Shown: positions 53,779-63,206 of the stretch, piece after piece
How the letters are laid out: every line of letters begins with the position of its first letter
Numbering within the stretch: position 1 is the first letter of the stretch
Source of the DNA: Streptomyces liliifuscus
GTDB taxonomy: Bacteria > Actinomycetota > Actinomycetes > Streptomycetales > Streptomycetaceae
DNA length: 64,000 bases
Reading direction: 5' to 3'
Assembly (NCBI RefSeq): GCF_016598615.1
Contig: NZ_CP066831.1
Location: 8,804,001 to 8,868,000 of the forward strand
Position numbers and translations under genes: made by a program
The notes under the pieces: generated by a model
Databases searched by the model: none
The model's input: only the letters and a program-made list of their open reading frames with translations
Told to the model about the DNA's origin: nothing

Positions 53779-56450
53779 TGGAGTCGGCCGAGATTCGTCG
53801 CCGCTGGTTGAGCTTCTTCGAGGAGCGCGGTCACACCGTCGTCCCTTCGGCGTCGCTCATCGCGGACGACCCGACTCTGCTCCTGGTCCCGGCCGGCATG
53901 GTGCCCTTCAAGCCCTACTTCCTGGGTGAGGTCAAGCCGCCCTACGCCCGCGCCACCAGCGTCCAGAAGTGCGTCCGTACGCCGGACATCGAAGAGGTCG
54001 GCAAGACCACCCGGCACGGCACGTTCTTCCAGATGTGCGGCAACTTCTCCTTCGGCGACTACTTCAAGGAAGGCGCCATCAAGTACGCCTGGGAGCTGCT
54101 CACCAGCCCCCAGGACAAGGGCGGTTACGGCCTGGAGCCGGAGAAGCTCTGGATCACCGTGTACCTGGAGGACGACGAGGCCGAGCGCATCTGGCACGAG
54201 GTCGTCGGCGTGCCCAAGGAGCGCATCCAGCGCCTCGGCAAGAAGGACAACTACTGGTCCATGGGCGTCCCGGGCCCCTGCGGCCCGTGTTCCGAGATCA
54301 ACTACGACCGCGGCCCCGAGTTCGGCGTCGAGGGCGGCCCGGCCGTCAACGACGAGCGGTACGTGGAGATCTGGAACCTCGTCTTCATGCAGTACGAGCG
54401 CGGCGAGGGCACCTCGAAGGAGGACTTCGAGATCCTCGGCGACCTGCCGAGCCAGAACATCGACACCGGCCTCGGCCTGGAACGCCTCGCCATGATTCTG
54501 CAGGACGTGCAGAACCTGTACGAGATCGACACCTCCATGGCCGTCATCAAGAAGGCCACCGACCTGACCGGTGTCGAGTACGGCAGCGGCAAGGACTCCG
54601 ACGTCTCCCTGCGCGTGGTCACCGACCACATGCGCACGTCCGTGATGCTCATCGGCGACGGTGTCACCCCGGGCAACGAGGGCCGCGGCTATGTGCTGCG
54701 CCGCATCATGCGCCGCGCCATCCGCAACATGCGTCTGCTGGGCGCCACGGGTCCGGTGGTCAAGGACCTCGTCGACACCGTCATCGAGATGATGGGCCAG
54801 CAGTACCCGGAACTCGTCTCCGACCGCGAGCGCATCGAGAAGGTCGCCGTCGCCGAGGAGAACGCCTTCGTCAAGACGCTGAAGGCCGGCACGAACATCC
54901 TCGACACCGCCGTCACCGAGACCAAGGCCGCCGGCGGCCAGGTCCTCGCCGGCGACAAGGCCTTCCTGCTCCACGACACCTGGGGCTTCCCGATCGACCT
55001 CACCCTGGAGATGGCCGCCGAACAGGGCCTCTCCGTGGACGAGGACGGATTCCGGCGCCTGATGAAGGAGCAGCGGGAGCGCGCCAAGGCCGACGCCAAG
55101 TCCAAGAAGACCGGCCACGCCGACATGGGCGCCTACCGCGAGATCGCGGACGCCGCCGGCGAGACCGACTTCATCGGCTACTCGGACACCGAGGGCGAGT
55201 CCACGGTCGTCGGCATCCTGGTCGACGGTGTCTCCTCGCCGGCCGCCACCGAGGGCGACGAGGTCGAGATCGTCCTCGACCGCACCCCGTTCTACGCCGA
55301 GGGCGGCGGCCAGATCGGCGACACCGGCCGCATCAAGGTCGACACCGGTGCCGTCGTGGAGATCCGTGACTGTCAAAAGCCGGTCCCGGGGGTGTACGTC
55401 CACAAGGGCGTCGTCCAGGTCGGCGAGGTGACCGTCGGCGCCAAGGCCCAGGCCGTCATCGACGTGCGCCGCCGCACGGCCATCGCCCGTGCCCACTCGG
55501 CCACGCACCTCACGCACCAGGCCCTGCGCGACGCCCTCGGCCCGACGGCCGCCCAGGCCGGTTCCGAGAACCAGCCCGGCCGCTTCCGCTTCGACTTCGG
55601 CTCCCCGGCCGCCGTGCCCACGGCCGTGATGACGGACGTCGAGCAGAAGATCAACGAGGTGCTCGCCCGTGACCTGGACGTCCACGCCGAGATCCTGAGC
55701 ATCGACGAGGCCAAGAAGCAGGGCGCCATCGCCGAGTTCGGCGAGAAGTACGGCGAGCGTGTCCGCGTCGTCACCATCGGCGACTTCTCCAAGGAGCTGT
55801 GCGGCGGCACGCATGTGCACAACACCGCCCAGCTGGGCCTGGTGAAGCTGCTCGGCGAGTCGTCGATCGGTTCCGGTGTACGCCGTATCGAGGCCCTGGT
55901 GGGTGTCGACGCCTACAACTTCCTCGCCCGTGAGCACACGGTCGTCGCCCAGCTCCAGGAGCTGATCAAGGGACGTCCGGAGGAGCTCCCGGAGAAGGTC
56001 TCCGCCATGCTCGGCAAGCTGAAGGACGCCGAGAAGGAGATCGAGAAGTTCCGCGCCGAGAAGGTGCTGCAGGCCGCCGCCGGTCTCGCCGGTTCCGCCA
56101 AGGACGTACGCGGTATCGCCCTGGTCACCGGTCAGGTGCCGGACGGCACGGGTGCCGACGACCTGCGCAAGCTGGTCCTCGACGTCCGCGGCCGTATCCA
56201 GGGCGGACGGGCCGCCGTGGTGGCCCTGTTCACCACGGTCAACGGCAAGCCGCTGACGGTCATCGCCACCAACGAGGCCGCCCGCGAGCGCGGCCTCAAG
56301 GCCGGTGACCTGGTGCGTACGGCCGCCAAGACCCTCGGTGGCGGCGGTGGCGGCAAGCCGGACGTCGCCCAGGGCGGCGGCCAGAACCCGGCCGCCATCG
56401 GTGACGCCGTCGACGCCGTCGAACGCCTCGTGGCCGAGTCGGCCAAGTGA
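53778..56450 (+). CDS. alaS: Alanyl-tRNA synthetase
   Basis: An 890-residue class IIa enzyme. The catalytic core starts EIRRRWLSFFEERGHTVVPS and includes PDIEEVGKTTRHGTFFQMCG and the GLGLERLAMI motif 3. The editing domain has the zinc-binding HSATHLTHQAL and CGGTHVHNTAQLG. A C-terminal coiled-coil/C-Ala region carries GGGGGKPDVAQGGGQNP. It charges tRNA-Ala and clears mischarged Ser/Gly. The ATG overlaps the preceding stop by one base. The gene overlaps ruvX by four bases. Confidence 0.97.
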   Translation: MESAEIRRRWLSFFEERGHTVVPSASLIADDPTLLLVPAGMVPFKPYFLGEVKPPYARATSVQKCVRTPDIEEVGKTTRHGTFFQMCGNFSFGDYFKEGAIKYAWELLTSPQDKGGYGLEPEKLWITVYLEDDEAERIWHEVVGVPKERIQRLGKKDNYWSMGVPGPCGPCSEINYDRGPEFGVEGGPAVNDERYVEIWNLVFMQYERGEGTSKEDFEILGDLPSQNIDTGLGLERLAMILQDVQNLYEIDTSMAVIKKATDLTGVEYGSGKDSDVSLRVVTDHMRTSVMLIGDGVTPGNEGRGYVLRRIMRRAIRNMRLLGATGPVVKDLVDTVIEMMGQQYPELVSDRERIEKVAVAEENAFVKTLKAGTNILDTAVTETKAAGGQVLAGDKAFLLHDTWGFPIDLTLEMAAEQGLSVDEDGFRRLMKEQRERAKADAKSKKTGHADMGAYREIADAAGETDFIGYSDTEGESTVVGILVDGVSSPAATEGDEVEIVLDRTPFYAEGGGQIGDTGRIKVDTGAVVEIRDCQKPVPGVYVHKGVVQVGEVTVGAKAQAVIDVRRRTAIARAHSATHLTHQALRDALGPTAAQAGSENQPGRFRFDFGSPAAVPTAVMTDVEQKINEVLARDLDVHAEILSIDEAKKQGAIAEFGEKYGERVRVVTIGDFSKELCGGTHVHNTAQLGLVKLLGESSIGSGVRRIEALVGVDAYNFLAREHTVVAQLQELIKGRPEELPEKVSAMLGKLKDAEKEIEKFRAEKVLQAAAGLAGSAKDVRGIALVTGQVPDGTGADDLRKLVLDVRGRIQGGRAAVVALFTTVNGKPLTVIATNEAARERGLKAGDLVRTAAKTLGGGGGGKPDVAQGGGQNPAAIGDAVDAVERLVAESAK

Positions 56451-56932
56451 GCGAGGGCGAGCGGGTCATGCGCCGCGGCCGCCGTCTCGCCATCGACGTC
56501 GGGGACGCCCGGATCGGGGTCGCCTCGTGCGACCCCGACGGGATCCTCGCCACTCCGGTGGAGACCGTGCCGGGACGCGATGTCCCCGCCGCCCACCGGC
56601 GCCTGAAGCAGTTGGTCGAGGAGTACGAGCCGATCGAGGTCGTCGTCGGACTCCCTCGCTCCCTCAAAGGGGGCGAGGGCCCGGCCGCCGTCAAGGTCCG
56701 CGCCTTCGCACAGGAGCTCGCCCGGGGGATCGCACCCGTTCCGGTGCGGCTCCTGGACGAGAGGATGACCACAGTGACGGCCAGTCAGGGACTGCGCGCC
56801 TCGGGCGTGAAGTCCAAGAAGGGCAGATCGGTCATTGACCAGGCAGCGGCCGTGATCATCCTCCAGCAGGCACTGGAGTCCGAACGGGCGTCAGGTACAT
56901 CTCCGGGCGAGGGCGTCGAAGTGGTCATCTGA
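56447..56932 (+). CDS. ruvX: Putative pre-16S rRNA nuclease RuvX/YqgF
   Basis: A 161-residue RNase H-like fold protein. Motifs are LAIDVGDARIGVASCDPDG near residue 15, EVVVGLPRSLKGGEGPAA in the middle and the C-terminal DERMTTVTAS plus VIDQAAAVIILQ. In E. coli YqgF/RuvX matures the 5' end of 16S rRNA. The GTG start overlaps the alaS stop; an ATG at 56468 is an alternative. It is followed by mltG after 121 bases. Confidence 0.94.
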   Translation: MSEGERVMRRGRRLAIDVGDARIGVASCDPDGILATPVETVPGRDVPAAHRRLKQLVEEYEPIEVVVGLPRSLKGGEGPAAVKVRAFAQELARGIAPVPVRLLDERMTTVTASQGLRASGVKSKKGRSVIDQAAAVIILQQALESERASGTSPGEGVEVVI

Positions 56933-57053
56933 TCGCGGTACGGTAACGTTCCGCGCGATGCGTTGGTGTTCGAATAACCTCCGCACAGGAGAGAGGCGGA
57001 CGGGAGCCGAGCCACAGCCACCGCGACCGCCGCCTCGCGGCTCTAGGGGATCG

Positions 57054-58901
57054 ATGACTGAGTATGGCCGGGGCCCAGGCTCCGAACCGTGGCATCCGGA
57101 GGACCCGTTGTACGGGGACGGCGGATGGGGAGGACAGGAGGCCAACGCGGCCCAGTCCCCCTACGGCGGCCAGCCGCAGCAGCATCCGCAGGAGCCGCAG
57201 CAGCAGTACGGCGACTGGGGAGCCGCCCAGCAGGCCGGCTACGACCAGGGCCAGCAGCAGTACTACCCCCAGGGTCACCAGCAGCAGTACGTCCAGGATC
57301 AGCAGTACGGCGGTCAGGCTCCGCAGCAGTACAACGGCCAGGGCGGGCAGGGGTACCACGACCAGGGTGGTCAGCAGTACAACAACGGTCAGCAGTACGG
57401 CGACGGCCAGCAGTACAACGGTCAGCAGTACAACAACGGCCAGCAGTACAACGGTGGCTGGGACAACACGGGCCAGCAGCACCCGCAACAGCATCAGCAG
57501 AACCAGCAGCAGCCGCAGGTCCCGTACGGCGTCGATCCGAACGATCCCTACGGCGGCCAGGCCGCCGCGTACGGCGGTCAGCAGTCCGACTACTACGGGA
57601 CCCCCGACGCGTATCCGCCGCCGGAGCCGCCGAGCCGCCGCGGAGTCGAGCCGGAGCCGCCGCAGACCGACTGGGACCCGGGTCCCGACCAGGGCGAGCA
57701 CGCGTTCTTCGCGGGTGGCAATGACGACGACGATGACGACGACCTCGATGAGGACGCCAAAGGCCGTCGGCGCGGCAAGGCCGGAAAAGGCGACAAGGGG
57801 AACAAGAACAAAGGCGAGAAGAAGAGCCGGGGCGGCTGTGCCTGTCTGGTCGTGGCGCTCGCCCTCACCGGAGTGGTCGGCGGTGGCGGCTATTTCGGCT
57901 ACCAGTTCTACCAGGATCGTTTCGGCTCGGCGCCGGACTACGCGGGCGACGGTACGAGCGACCAGGTGACCGTCGTGATTCCCAAGGGCGCCTTCGGATC
58001 GGTGATCGGCCAGAAGCTGAAGGCGGCGGGCGTCGTCAAGAGTGTGGACGCCTTCGTGTCGGCCCAGGGGAAGAATCCGGACGGCGACAAGATTCAGGCG
58101 GGCTCCTATCTGCTCAAGAAGGAGATGTCCGCAGAAAGCGCTGTCGCGCTGATGCTCGACCCCAAGAGCCAGAACAACCTGGTCGTCAGGGAAGGCCAGC
58201 GGAACGTCACGGTCTACGAGGCGATCGACAAACAGCTGGGGCTTTCCAAGGGCACCACCGCGGATGTCGCCGAGAAGAAGTACAAGAGCCTCGGACTTCC
58301 GGACTGGGCGAACAACGACAGCGACATCAAGGACCCGCTGGAAGGATTCCTCTATCCGGCGACCTACCCCGCAGCCAAGGGAATGAAGCCCGAGGCGGTC
58401 CTCAAGGAAATGGTGTCGCAGGCCAAGCGGGAGTACGCCAAGTACGACCTGGAGAAGAAGGCCAAGGAACTCAACCTGAACGACCCGTTGCAGGTCGTCA
58501 CGGTTGCGAGCCTCGTCCAGGCCGAGGGAATCACGCACGACGACTTCAAGAAGATGGCCGCCGTCGTCTACAACCGGCTGAAGTCGACGAACGACGTCAC
58601 CAACCAGAAGCTTGAATTCGACTCGACCTACAACTACCTCAAGGGTCAGAGCAAGATCGACATTGCGACGAGCGAGATCCGCAATTACGACGACCCGTAC
58701 AACACGTACTTCTACAAGGGTCTTCCGCCCGGGCCGATCGGAAATCCGGGTGCCGACGCGATGAAGGCGTCGGTGAGTCCGGACGGCGGTGCGTGGATGT
58801 TCTTCATCTCCATCGACGGGAAGAAGACGGACTTCACGAAGACCTTGAGCGAGCACGAGAAACTGGTTAAGGAATTCAATGCACGGCGCAACAAGGACTG
58901 A
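57054..58901 (+). CDS. mltG: Endolytic murein transglycosylase MltG
   Basis: A 615-residue single-pass protein that cleaves nascent peptidoglycan strands. The N-terminal ~230 residues are cytoplasmic and extremely rich in Gln, Tyr, Gly and Asn, with repeats such as QQYNGQQYNNGQQYNGG. An Asp/Glu cluster (GNDDDDDDDLDEDAKG) and a Lys stretch follow. The membrane helix is at ~259-280, then LysM-like VTVVIPKGAFGSVIGQ and the YceG domain with VASLVQAEGITHDDFKKMA (catalytic Glu). This cytoplasmic tail is much longer than in E. coli MltG. ATG at 57054 after GGGGATCG. Overlaps aroE by 23 bases. Confidence 0.94.
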   Translation: MTEYGRGPGSEPWHPEDPLYGDGGWGGQEANAAQSPYGGQPQQHPQEPQQQYGDWGAAQQAGYDQGQQQYYPQGHQQQYVQDQQYGGQAPQQYNGQGGQGYHDQGGQQYNNGQQYGDGQQYNGQQYNNGQQYNGGWDNTGQQHPQQHQQNQQQPQVPYGVDPNDPYGGQAAAYGGQQSDYYGTPDAYPPPEPPSRRGVEPEPPQTDWDPGPDQGEHAFFAGGNDDDDDDDLDEDAKGRRRGKAGKGDKGNKNKGEKKSRGGCACLVVALALTGVVGGGGYFGYQFYQDRFGSAPDYAGDGTSDQVTVVIPKGAFGSVIGQKLKAAGVVKSVDAFVSAQGKNPDGDKIQAGSYLLKKEMSAESAVALMLDPKSQNNLVVREGQRNVTVYEAIDKQLGLSKGTTADVAEKKYKSLGLPDWANNDSDIKDPLEGFLYPATYPAAKGMKPEAVLKEMVSQAKREYAKYDLEKKAKELNLNDPLQVVTVASLVQAEGITHDDFKKMAAVVYNRLKSTNDVTNQKLEFDSTYNYLKGQSKIDIATSEIRNYDDPYNTYFYKGLPPGPIGNPGADAMKASVSPDGGAWMFFISIDGKKTDFTKTLSEHEKLVKEFNARRNKD

Positions 58902-59730
58902 CGGAGACCGGAAGCGTCGAGCCGCCGTACTCGGTTCCCCGATCGCCCATTCCCTTTCCCCGGTGCTGCACCGGGCCGCATACCAGGAACTGGGCCTCGA
59001 CGACTGGTCGTACGACCGTTTCGAGGTCGACGAGGCGGCGCTGCCGGAATTCGTCGGGAAACTCGGTCCCGAATGGGCCGGGCTGTCGCTGACGATGCCG
59101 CTGAAGCGGGCGGTCATTCCACTGCTCGACGAGATCAGTGAGACCGCCTCCGCCGTCGAGGCCGTGAACACGGTGGTGTTCACCGAGGACGGGCGGCGCC
59201 TCGGCGACAACACCGACGTCCCCGGGATGGTCGCCGCCCTGCGAGAGCGGGGGATCGAGCAGGTGGACTCCGCGGCGATCCTCGGCGCGGGCGCCACCGC
59301 CTCCTCCGCGCTGGCAGCCCTCTCCAGGATCTGTACGGGCGAGGTCGTCGCATACGTCCGCAGCGAGGCGCGCGCCGCCGAGATGCGGCAGTGGGGCGAG
59401 CGGCTCGACGTAGAGGTGCGTACGGAGGATTGGGCGGACGCGGAGCATGCCCTGCGCGCGCCGCTCGTCATCGCCACCACCCCCGCGGGTACCACCGATG
59501 TCCTCTCCTCCACGGTCCCCGAGCGGCCCGCCACGCTCTTCGACGTGCTGTACGACCCGTGGCCCACCGAGCTCGCGGCGCGCTGGTCAGCCTATGGAGG
59601 AGCCGTCGTCAGCGGCCTCGACCTGCTGGTGCACCAGGCGGTGCTCCAGGTCGAGCAGATGACCGGGCGTGTGCCGGCCCCGCTGGACGCCATGCGCACA
59701 GCGGGCGAGAAGGCGCTCGCGAGCAGGTAG
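58879..59730 (+). CDS. aroE: Shikimate dehydrogenase
   Basis: A 283-residue NADP-dependent enzyme converting 3-dehydroshikimate to shikimate. Substrate-binding sites are GSPIAHSLSPVLH, LTMPLKRAVI (catalytic Lys) and GDNTDVPGMV. The nucleotide-binding glycine-rich loop is AILGAGATASSALAAL. The ATG at 58879 lies within mltG, overlapping it by 23 bases. It is the first of four shikimate genes in this region, separated from aroC by a small membrane-protein gene. Confidence 0.95.
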   Translation: MHGATRTDGDRKRRAAVLGSPIAHSLSPVLHRAAYQELGLDDWSYDRFEVDEAALPEFVGKLGPEWAGLSLTMPLKRAVIPLLDEISETASAVEAVNTVVFTEDGRRLGDNTDVPGMVAALRERGIEQVDSAAILGAGATASSALAALSRICTGEVVAYVRSEARAAEMRQWGERLDVEVRTEDWADAEHALRAPLVIATTPAGTTDVLSSTVPERPATLFDVLYDPWPTELAARWSAYGGAVVSGLDLLVHQAVLQVEQMTGRVPAPLDAMRTAGEKALASR

Positions 59731-59799
59731 GACCGGCCTATACGATTCGGCCTTCGGTTCCGCAGGGGGCGGAACTCGGGGGAGCCGGGGGGCTGATCC

Positions 59800-60069
59800 A
59801 TGCGTGTGACGCTGGCGTCGTGGAAGTCGGAGATCTTCGATGTAGTGCTGCGCTTTCTGCCGGACTGGGTGCAGCTGGCCGTGCTCTGTCTCGTGGTGGC
59901 CGTCGTACTCGCGACCTGGGCCTACAAGCTGAAGCACAAGCTCGCCCACCGGCGGGCGGTGCGCGCGGGACAGCCCGTCCACGCGGCGGCGCAGTACGGG
60001 CAGGGCCGCGGCGCCGACTACCTCGGTGCCTACGCACCCCAGGCCCGCCAGGACGACGCCACGACCTGA
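59800..60069 (+). CDS. Small single-pass membrane protein
   Basis: An 89-residue protein: charged N-terminus, one transmembrane helix (WVQLAVLCLVVAVVLATWAY), then a basic KLKHKLAHRRAVRAGQP segment and a Gly/Ala/Gln-rich tail. It sits between aroE and aroC on the same strand. I do not recognise a family with known function; the position appears conserved in streptomycetes from memory. Confidence 0.7.
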   Translation: MRVTLASWKSEIFDVVLRFLPDWVQLAVLCLVVAVVLATWAYKLKHKLAHRRAVRAGQPVHAAAQYGQGRGADYLGAYAPQARQDDATT

Positions 60070-60238
60070 CCACCTCGCCGTCCGCCTGATGGACCTGCGG
60101 CGGGGCGGGCGGCGCGGACGTGGGAGGATCGTTACCGGCGGGCCAGGGCCGCGCACCCGGTCACGCCGTCGCCGTACGCGAGGACGCGCGTACGCAAAGG
60201 CAGCACGCAGTACCAGGGCGCGAGCATGAGGAGCACCG

Positions 60239-61423
60239 TTGAGCAGGTTGCGCTGGCTGACCGCGGGGGAGTCCCACGGTCCCGCACTTGTCGCGACGCT
60301 GGAGGGACTTCCCGCCGGCGTGCCGATCACCACGGAGATGGTGGCCGACCACCTGGCCAGGCGGCGCCTCGGGTATGGACGCGGCGCGCGCATGAAGTTC
60401 GAGCGCGACGAGATCACCTTCCTGGGCGGCGTACGGCACGGTCTCACGCTGGGCTCCCCGGTCGCGATCATGGTGGGCAACACCGAGTGGCCCAAGTGGG
60501 AGCAGGTGATGGCGGCCGACCCCGTCGACCCGCAGATCCTCGCCGAACTGGCCCGCAACGCCCCGCTGACCCGGCCCCGGCCCGGTCACGCCGACCTCGC
60601 CGGTATGCAGAAGTACGGCTTCGACGAGGCCCGGCCCATCCTGGAGCGGGCCTCGGCGCGCGAGACCGCTGCCCGGGTGGCACTGGGCGCGGTGGCGCGT
60701 TCGTACCTGAAGGAGACGGCTGGCATCGAGGTCGTCTCGCACGTCGTCGAGCTGGCCGCCGCGAAGGCGCCGTACGGCGTCTACCCGACCCCCGCCGATG
60801 TGGAGCGGCTCGACGCCGACCCGGTGCGCTGCCTCGACGCGGACGCGTCGAAGGCGATGGTCGCGGAGATCGACCAGGCCCACAAGGACGGCGACACGCT
60901 CGGTGGCGTGGTCGAGGTCCTCGCGTACGACGTGCCGGTGGGCCTCGGCTCGCACGTGCACTGGGACCGTCGGCTCGACGCCCGGCTCGCGGCCGCGCTC
61001 ATGGGCATCCAGGCCATCAAGGGCGTCGAGGTCGGCGACGGCTTCGACCTCGCGCGGGTGCCTGGCTCCAAGGCCCACGACGAGATCGTGCGGACCGACG
61101 AGGGCATCAAGCGGACCTCGGGGCGCTCCGGCGGCACCGAGGGCGGTCTGACGACCGGCGAACTCCTGCGCGTACGGGCCGCCATGAAGCCCATCGCGAC
61201 CGTGCCGCGCGCGCTGGCCACCATCGACGTGGCCACCGGCGAGGCGACCAAGGCGCACCACCAGCGCTCGGACGTGTGCGCGGTCCCCGCCGCGGGCATC
61301 GTCGCCGAGGCCATGGTGGCGCTGGTCCTCGCGGACGCGGTGGCGGAGAAGTTCGGTGGTGACTCCGTGCCCGAGACCCGGCGCAACGTCGAGTCGTACC
61401 TCCAGAACCTGGTCGTGCGGTGA
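60239..61423 (+). CDS. aroC: Chorismate synthase
   Basis: A 394-residue FMN-dependent enzyme that forms chorismate from EPSP. The three family signatures are GESHGPALVATLEGLPAG, ARETAARVALGAVARSYL (with the basic triad RPRPGHADLAGMQKYGFDE upstream) and a late DVCAVPAAGIVAEAMVALVL. The start is the TTG at 60239 (MSRLRWLTAGESHG). The stop overlaps aroK, so aroC-aroK-aroB are translationally coupled. Confidence 0.97.
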   Translation: MSRLRWLTAGESHGPALVATLEGLPAGVPITTEMVADHLARRRLGYGRGARMKFERDEITFLGGVRHGLTLGSPVAIMVGNTEWPKWEQVMAADPVDPQILAELARNAPLTRPRPGHADLAGMQKYGFDEARPILERASARETAARVALGAVARSYLKETAGIEVVSHVVELAAAKAPYGVYPTPADVERLDADPVRCLDADASKAMVAEIDQAHKDGDTLGGVVEVLAYDVPVGLGSHVHWDRRLDARLAAALMGIQAIKGVEVGDGFDLARVPGSKAHDEIVRTDEGIKRTSGRSGGTEGGLTTGELLRVRAAMKPIATVPRALATIDVATGEATKAHHQRSDVCAVPAAGIVAEAMVALVLADAVAEKFGGDSVPETRRNVESYLQNLVVR

Positions 61424-61935
61424 GCGCTCCGCGCGTGATCCTGGTCGGCCCCATGGGGGTCGGCAAGTCCACGGTGGGCGAGCTGGTCGCCGAGCGGCTC
61501 GGCTGCGCCTACCGGGACACCGACGGCGACATCGTGGCCGAGCAGGGCCGCACCATCGCGGACATCTTCGTCGACGAGGGCGAGCCCGCCTTCCGCGCGA
61601 TCGAGAAGCAGGCGGTGCACCGCGCCCTGGCCGGGTACGACGGCGTGCTGGCACTCGGCGGCGGCGCGATCCTCGACGCGGACACCAGGGCGCTGCTGGC
61701 CGGACAGCCCGTCGTGTACCTGTCGATGGACGTCGAGGAGGCGGTCAAGCGCACAGGTCTGAACACGGCAAGGCCGCTGCTCGCCGTCAACCCGCGCCGG
61801 CAGTGGCGCGAGCTGATGGACGCCCGCCGCCACCTCTACACCGAGGTCGCGACCGCCGTGGTGGCCACCGACGGCCGCACCCCCGAAGAGGTCGCCCAGG
61901 CGGTCCTCGACGCACTGGAGTTGAAGGAAGCATGA
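61420..61935 (+). CDS. aroK: Shikimate kinase
   Basis: A 171-residue P-loop kinase making shikimate 3-phosphate. Walker A is LVGPMGVGKSTVGELVAERL. The shikimate-binding DTDGDIV and GEPAFRAIEKQAV follow, with GGGAIL and the lid Arg in RTGLNTARPLL. The GTG start overlaps the aroC stop (GTGA), and its stop overlaps the aroB ATG (ATGA). Confidence 0.97.
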   Translation: MSAPRVILVGPMGVGKSTVGELVAERLGCAYRDTDGDIVAEQGRTIADIFVDEGEPAFRAIEKQAVHRALAGYDGVLALGGGAILDADTRALLAGQPVVYLSMDVEEAVKRTGLNTARPLLAVNPRRQWRELMDARRHLYTEVATAVVATDGRTPEEVAQAVLDALELKEA

Positions 61936-63023
61936 GCGAGGCAGTGACGCGGATCCACGTCGGCGGCACGGCGGGCAGCGAGCCGTACGAGGTCCTGGTC
62001 GGACGCCAACTGCTCGGTGAACTGGGCACGTTGGTCGGGGAGCGGGCCAAGCGGGTCGCGGTGATCCACCCCGAGGCGCTCGCCGAGACCGGCGAGGCGC
62101 TGCGGGCCGACCTGGCCGGGCAGGGCTTCGAGGCCGTCGCCATCCAGGTGCCCAACGCGGAGGAGGCCAAGACCGCCGAGGTCGCCGCGTACTGCTGGAA
62201 GGCGCTCGGACAGTCCGGCTTCACCCGCACCGACGTGATCGTCGGCGTGGGCGGCGGGGCGACCACCGACCTCGCCGGGTTCGTGGCGGCGACCTGGCTG
62301 CGCGGAGTGCGCTGGATCGCCATCCCGACCACCGTGCTGGGCATGGTGGACGCGGCGGTCGGCGGAAAGACCGGCATCAACACCGCCGAGGGCAAGAACC
62401 TCGTCGGCGCCTTCCACCCGCCCGCCGGTGTGCTGTGCGACCTGGCCGCCCTCGAATCGCTGCCGGTCAACGACTTCGTGTCCGGACTCGCCGAGATCAT
62501 CAAGGCCGGCTTCATCGCCGACCCGGCGATCCTCGAACTCATCGAGGCCGACCCGCAGGGCGCCCGCACCCCCGCGGGACCGCACACCGCCGAGCTCATC
62601 GAGCGCTCCATCAAGGTCAAGGCCGAGGTCGTCTCGTCCGATCTGAAGGAGTCCGGGCTGCGCGAGATCCTCAACTACGGGCACACCCTCGCCCACGCCA
62701 TCGAGAAGAACGAGCGCTACGAGTGGCGGCACGGCGCGGCGGTCGCGGTGGGCATGCACTTCGCGGCCGAACTGGGCCGACTCGCGGGGCGCCTCGACGA
62801 CGCGACCGCGGACCGGCACCGCACGATCCTTGAGTCGGTCGGGCTGCCGCTGAGCTACCGCTACGACCAGTGGCCCAAGCTCCTGGAGACCATGAAGGTC
62901 GACAAGAAGTCCCGCGGCAACCTCCTCCGCTTCATCGTCCTCGACGGACTGGGCAAGCCCACCGTCCTGGAGGGCCCCGACCCGGCGGTGCTCCTCGCCG
63001 CCTACGGCGAAGTGGGCGAATAG
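61932..63023 (+). CDS. aroB: 3-Dehydroquinate synthase
   Basis: A 363-residue NAD- and zinc-dependent enzyme that catalyses the second shikimate step. Motifs are VIVGVGGGATTDLAGFVAAT, IPTTVLGMVDAAVGGKTGIN (active-site Lys) and the zinc ligands in LNYGHTLAHAIEK and EWRHGAAVAVGMHFAAEL. The order aroC-aroK-aroB is a classic actinobacterial shikimate operon. The 183 bases after it contain a hairpin and presumably the next promoter. Confidence 0.97.
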   Translation: MSEAVTRIHVGGTAGSEPYEVLVGRQLLGELGTLVGERAKRVAVIHPEALAETGEALRADLAGQGFEAVAIQVPNAEEAKTAEVAAYCWKALGQSGFTRTDVIVGVGGGATTDLAGFVAATWLRGVRWIAIPTTVLGMVDAAVGGKTGINTAEGKNLVGAFHPPAGVLCDLAALESLPVNDFVSGLAEIIKAGFIADPAILELIEADPQGARTPAGPHTAELIERSIKVKAEVVSSDLKESGLREILNYGHTLAHAIEKNERYEWRHGAAVAVGMHFAAELGRLAGRLDDATADRHRTILESVGLPLSYRYDQWPKLLETMKVDKKSRGNLLRFIVLDGLGKPTVLEGPDPAVLLAAYGEVGE

Positions 63024-63083
63024 CCCCCTCCAGCGAAACTTGGTCTGATTTGCCTTGTGCGGAGGGGCACTTCGGACCGTTCC

Positions 63084-63104
63084 CCGCCGTTCACCAAACG
63101 GCGG
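63084..63104. terminator. Possible terminator hairpin after aroB
   Basis: CCGCCGTT and AACGGCGG form an 8-bp stem with a 5-nt loop (CACCA). No U-run follows, so support is moderate. Confidence 0.5.
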
Positions 63105-63206
63105 CCGAGGACGGTACCGTTCGGTAGGGAGCGGGGCGGGTGCCCCGCTCCCAGCGCCAATTGCCTGCGGCGAGTCGGCCAAAGACACGAGACGGAGTGG
63201 CACCGG

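Noticed and set aside
52821..55937. Extension of the STAND ATPase frame to 1764 codons over alaS
   Set aside because: The region beyond 52820 is antisense to alaS and the DUF948/DUF6167 genes; a start codon at 52820 suits the protein.
56925..59567. 880-codon minus-strand frame opposite mltG and aroE
   Set aside because: Antisense to two well-supported genes; low-complexity Leu/Val runs arise from the Gln/Tyr/Gly-rich codons of mltG.
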